Positions 60,577-64,000 of a stretch of DNA of 64,000 nucleotides are shown here, piece after piece. A program made the position numbers and the translations under genes. Position 1 is the stretch's first letter, and the number at the start of each line of letters is the position of its first letter. Location: the NCBI RefSeq assembly GCF_030272615.1, contig NC_081407.1, forward strand, positions 380,970,179 to 381,034,178, in the 5' to 3' direction. The DNA comes from Cryptomeria japonica. Lineage: Eukaryota > Streptophyta > Pinopsida > Cupressales > Cupressaceae. The notes beneath the pieces were generated by a model. It had not been told where the DNA came from and ran no database searches. It was given only the letters and a program-made list of their open reading frames with translations.

Positions 60577-62169
60577 TGATGAACACGCCATAGGATTGAG
60601 AAGAGGGGGTGAATCAGTCTAGACCTAAAAAATACTTAATTTTTGATCTTTTAAACTTTAAACTACAACTATATAATTATTGTATTAATAAATCATAAAA
60701 ATGCAAAGCACAAAAAACACATGAACACTAGATTCATGTAGAAAACCCTAAGCAGGAAAAAACTGCATCGATAATTACACTCACAATATGAATATAATAT
60801 ATTACAATGTTGCCTCTGAAACTCACTACTCCTGAGAGGACTTGCAAAAGTAAGGTGCAAAACCTTAGGGAAAGATACAAATGTCTTGTAGGACTGAGAC
60901 ACATTGTCTCAGGGAAAGATACAAAAAGATGCTGAGAGATTCATTATCTTCTGACAAATAAATGAATAATTGAATTGAAATGAACAAGATCTCCTAATCA
61001 TGAAATTGTCCTTGAACAACTATGTCAGGTGACCAATATCATTGCAAACACATTTGACTTAAAACTTTATCTCAAAACACTGTCACACTAAACATATCAT
61101 CATCAAAGCTCTTCACAATTGGCTTTCACACATATCCAACACCAAATTTGCTTGCAAATCAATCACATTGATTGATTGTCAATTCATACACATCCCATAC
61201 CCAACTCACACATCCACACTTCTAAATATACAAGATAATTCATTAAAACGCTCAAATAGGTCAACCACAAATAGAATAAATAATATTACATAAATTATAC
61301 CACCTGAAATAAATAATCAAATGCAATCCACTCCAGAAGATAGAGGGGACCCAAACACATCACAACACCTCCTTCCAAGTTGATTCCAACAAACAACATA
61401 CACTAACACATCCTCCAAAGTTAGTACCAAATGAAACGTGTAGATAAACAATAAATCACATTAATTAGTTGGCCTAAAACTATCCTCCGATGAAAATTAC
61501 ATGTTGTGAATCTCCACATGCCTCGGTAAGACCAATATCAACCTTCAAAATCATCCACCAAAGCATATCCAAACCAAAATAATATGATCCAAGTAAGATA
61601 AGCCAGTCAGACTAGCCTGAAAACAACATAATTGAGCATGCCAAACACATAACAACATAACTTCACTTGTCATTCAACTTAACACCCAAAAACTAAACTG
61701 GAACACTACATAGACCAAATGGACATGTCCTCCAAACCGCAACACTTGTATCCACATATCTAGAAGCCACCAAGCATTCTTCAGACCAATTCTGGCAAAC
61801 AACCACTATCAGAAACAACAACAACCACCTCTACCAACTGAGAAACAAAGAACCTGTAAAATTGATAGTACAACATGCATAGATTATAAACATTGTATCC
61901 AAAACTACTCTCCATAATCTTCACATATTAAAGGAATGCAAAGCACTCTTCCATTGGGACATTAAAAACTCTTTCATAGATACCATTTCTTACATATTTA
62001 AACTTCCACTGCACCAACCTTCTGGAAACGCCTCAACATCTTCACCAAACCACACAACAATACTAGGACACTCACTTCTAAACCATTTTCAATACTTAGT
62101 GACATAAATGACAACACAAGATAGGTTGACATCAATGATAACACAACACAACAACTCAAGTTTCCAACA
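60577..62169 (-). repeat. Element E copia 3' LTR
   Basis: The start near tgatgaacacgccataggat and the gagggggtgaatcagt stretch resemble the element D LTR start. The right end ttccaaca at 62169 is followed by a purine tract on the minus strand (AAAAGGGGAAATG). The partner LTR lies outside the window or is lost. The left border is approximate. Confidence 0.65.
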
Positions 62170-62415
62170 TTTCCCCTTTTGAAATTGGTGGCGACACCAC
62201 CAATAACACAGAACACATATAACTAATCTTCCTCCCCCTTTGACATCAAGGACAAAGGACACTCTACTAAACTCTCTCTCTCTCTCTCTCCCTTATTGAT
62301 AAGCTTTGATAATTACAATACTCACGGCTCCCCTTGAGAGCAGCCACCACATTAATTTAGGAGCAAAAGATGAACTCTATAACTCCCACTAGATGGATGC
62401 ACCACCTGAATGTAT
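62170..62415. other. Element E 3' untranslated region with repeated purine tracts
   Basis: On the minus strand three G-rich purine words (AAAAGGGGAAATG, CAAAGGGGGAGGAAG, CTCAAGGGGAGCC) lie within about 170 bases, as in element D. A (CT)n run sits at about 62272-62290. Confidence 0.7.
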
Positions 62416-62940
62416 CTAGTTTAAATAAGGAGGGGCAACAACCCCTAACTTTTATCAAAGATACTCGAAGGTATCCTTTGCCAATGTCATAGTAAATATA
62501 TCTGCAAGTTTTTCTTTAGTGGGTACATATTCCAATCTTACTTCCTTCTCTACAACCTTCTATCTTAAGAAATGATATCAGATTGCAATATATTTATTCC
62601 TTGAATGCATTATCAGATTCTTTGGAATGTTAATGACCTTGTAATATCACATGTAATAGGAATTGCTTCATCATACACTATCTTGATATTTTTTAGATTT
62701 TGTTTCATCCACATGACCTGAGTACAACAAGATGTTACTGCAATGTATTTTGCCTCTACAGTAGATAATGATACTAAACCTAGTTTCTTACTCAACCAAG
62801 AGACCAATTTGTCTCCCAAGAAAAATGCACCACCACTTGTACTTGTTTTGTCATCTATACAGTTGACCCAATCAATATCTATATACGTTTTTAGTTTAAA
62901 ATCATTATCCTTGTTATATCATAACCCATAATCCATACTC
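62416..62940 (-). pseudogene. Element E copia RNase H, end of pol
   Basis: The minus strand shows LKTYIDIDWVNCIDDKTSTS, GGAFFLGDKLVSWLSKKLG, LSTVEAKYIAVTSCCTQVMW, IPITCDITR, HSRNKYIAI, VVEKEVRLEYVPTKEKLADI and DTFEYL, then a TAG at 62416. This is the copia RNase H with its usual C-terminal tail. Stops and a frame change near 62613 break it, and pol upstream of 62940 is missing. Confidence 0.85.
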
Positions 62941-64000
62941 CCTGTTGGTTCCCAAAATTGTAGGTTGTTGAACCCTAAAAGTATGTCAATCTTTATGATT
63001 AGGCTCAACACCGAATTTGTCCAACAAACGAAATTGATAAAAACTAATCAAACTCCCCTACACTTTTGGTTTTGTAAAGGCGGGTGTACCTTCAATGTGT
63101 TCAAGCGGATTATAATATCTTTAACTAAATTACTCTCTAATTCAAACTAGCATGAATGTCTGAAATAAATAGTTGTGTACAAGTATACTTCCTACTCCTA
63201 CCTCTAAAACTGAAACTGAAAATATATGTAAAAGTAATATTTTAAGAATTTATTTTCTAAGTGATCAATGCCTTCTATCCATTGGGCAATAGAGTCAATC
63301 TTCTGTCTCTTTAATGGTTTTGCATCATCTTGCTCGATAATTTTTACATTCACACCTTGTATGAATCTGTCAATTATTTGACTCCTTATATGTCCAATGA
63401 ATTATATTATTACTATGATTTATCAACATGAATTTAATCTCGCCTTAAGAGAATCAAGCAGACAAATCATACCAAAATGTGAAAAATTCTTTGATCAATC
63501 TAAAATACCCTTGATATTTAAATTAATATAATAAGAAATCCATAACATATAAGAATCCTCAAATAATCTTGACTACTTTAGCCAATATAACAGGTAAAAC
63601 CAAATCTAGAAAGAATTCAATTGTATTCTGTGCATGGTATCAAGAAGAAAATAAATATTTTACATGAGTCTTTTTATAATGGTATTATCACAATTTATTC
63701 TCTGTTTTTTTTCCCTTTTTTTTGTGTGAGATCTTTATTTCCCTTTTACATAATTAAGGGAGTGCTTCAGATTGTTACATCCTTTATCAACAAACCCACA
63801 CAGCCACTTTGCTAAATACAAAATATTTAATCAACTTGATAATCTTCTATTTACACTCCCACAAAGAAACGTAGTCTTTGTATTTCATTTTTTCATTAAC
63901 TATGTGAGAAGTGAATGTATTATTTGATTATTATATCAATATTCCCTCTTCTTTTACTTTATGTGTAAGTATTTCAACTTTGAGCAAAACATATTCACCT
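62941..64000. other. AT-rich spacer, no gene recognised
   Basis: Element E pol breaks off here at tgttggttcccaaaattg, which could be the edge of another inserted LTR. No protein, RNA gene or clear repeat is visible to the window end. Confidence 0.5.

Overview
This window is plant nuclear DNA from a large, repeat-rich genome. The evidence is one spliced gene with plant-type introns, plant L1-type, Ty1/copia and Ty3/gypsy (Tat-like) retroelements, plant retroelement primer-binding sites, and AT-rich spacers with long microsatellites. A gymnosperm is plausible from the retroelement load, but the sequence does not prove it. Almost all recognisable coding sequence is decayed retroelement, and every retroelement whose direction can be read is on the minus strand.

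Layout. (1) 1-5732: a nearly full-length L1-type LINE. ORF1 has a DUF4283-like domain and a zinc knuckle; ORF2 has endonuclease, reverse transcriptase, zf-RVT and RNase H. ORF2 keeps one frame for 4.2 kb and is broken only by TAG codons. (2) 5733-7800: an (AT)n tract, an AT-rich spacer and a 1.2 kb polypyrimidine block with a (CT)37 core. (3) About 9150-14794: the only host gene, minus strand. Exon 1 and a 2.06 kb exon 2 are well supported; a possible last exon lies at 9152-9244. The protein is acidic, Ser/Glu-rich and of unknown function. (4) 14850-20190: AT-rich spacer with no recognisable gene. (5) 20195-57840: a four-level nest of LTR retrotransposons. Element A, an old Tat-like gypsy, is split inside its integrase. 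Element B, 23049-55100, interrupts it and is flanked by the exact duplication GTACC. Element C, 39419-53609, is gag-only and sits in B's leader. Element D, 42186-50399, is a gag-only copia element inside C's gag. (6) 57841-60576: spacer with a possible old LTR. (7) 60577-62940: the 3' LTR and pol tail of another copia element (E). (8) 62941-64000: spacer.

Element B is the most interesting unit. Without its insertions it would be about 17.9 kb. It has gag, protease, a G-patch-like linker, reverse transcriptase, two RNase H regions and integrase on the minus strand, and all three catalytic centres checked carry substitutions. Its 3' region carries a decayed plant mobile domain (PMD) gene in antisense, on the plus strand. 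A degenerate array of about 21-bp period built on TTAGCGCAT lies upstream of gag, and a second array lies upstream of the antisense PMD gene. Both read in the same direction as the gene they precede.

Decay is dominated by C-to-T type changes, with stops mostly TAG where Gln fits. By eye, LTR divergence runs opposite to the nesting order: lowest in B, higher in C, highest in D.
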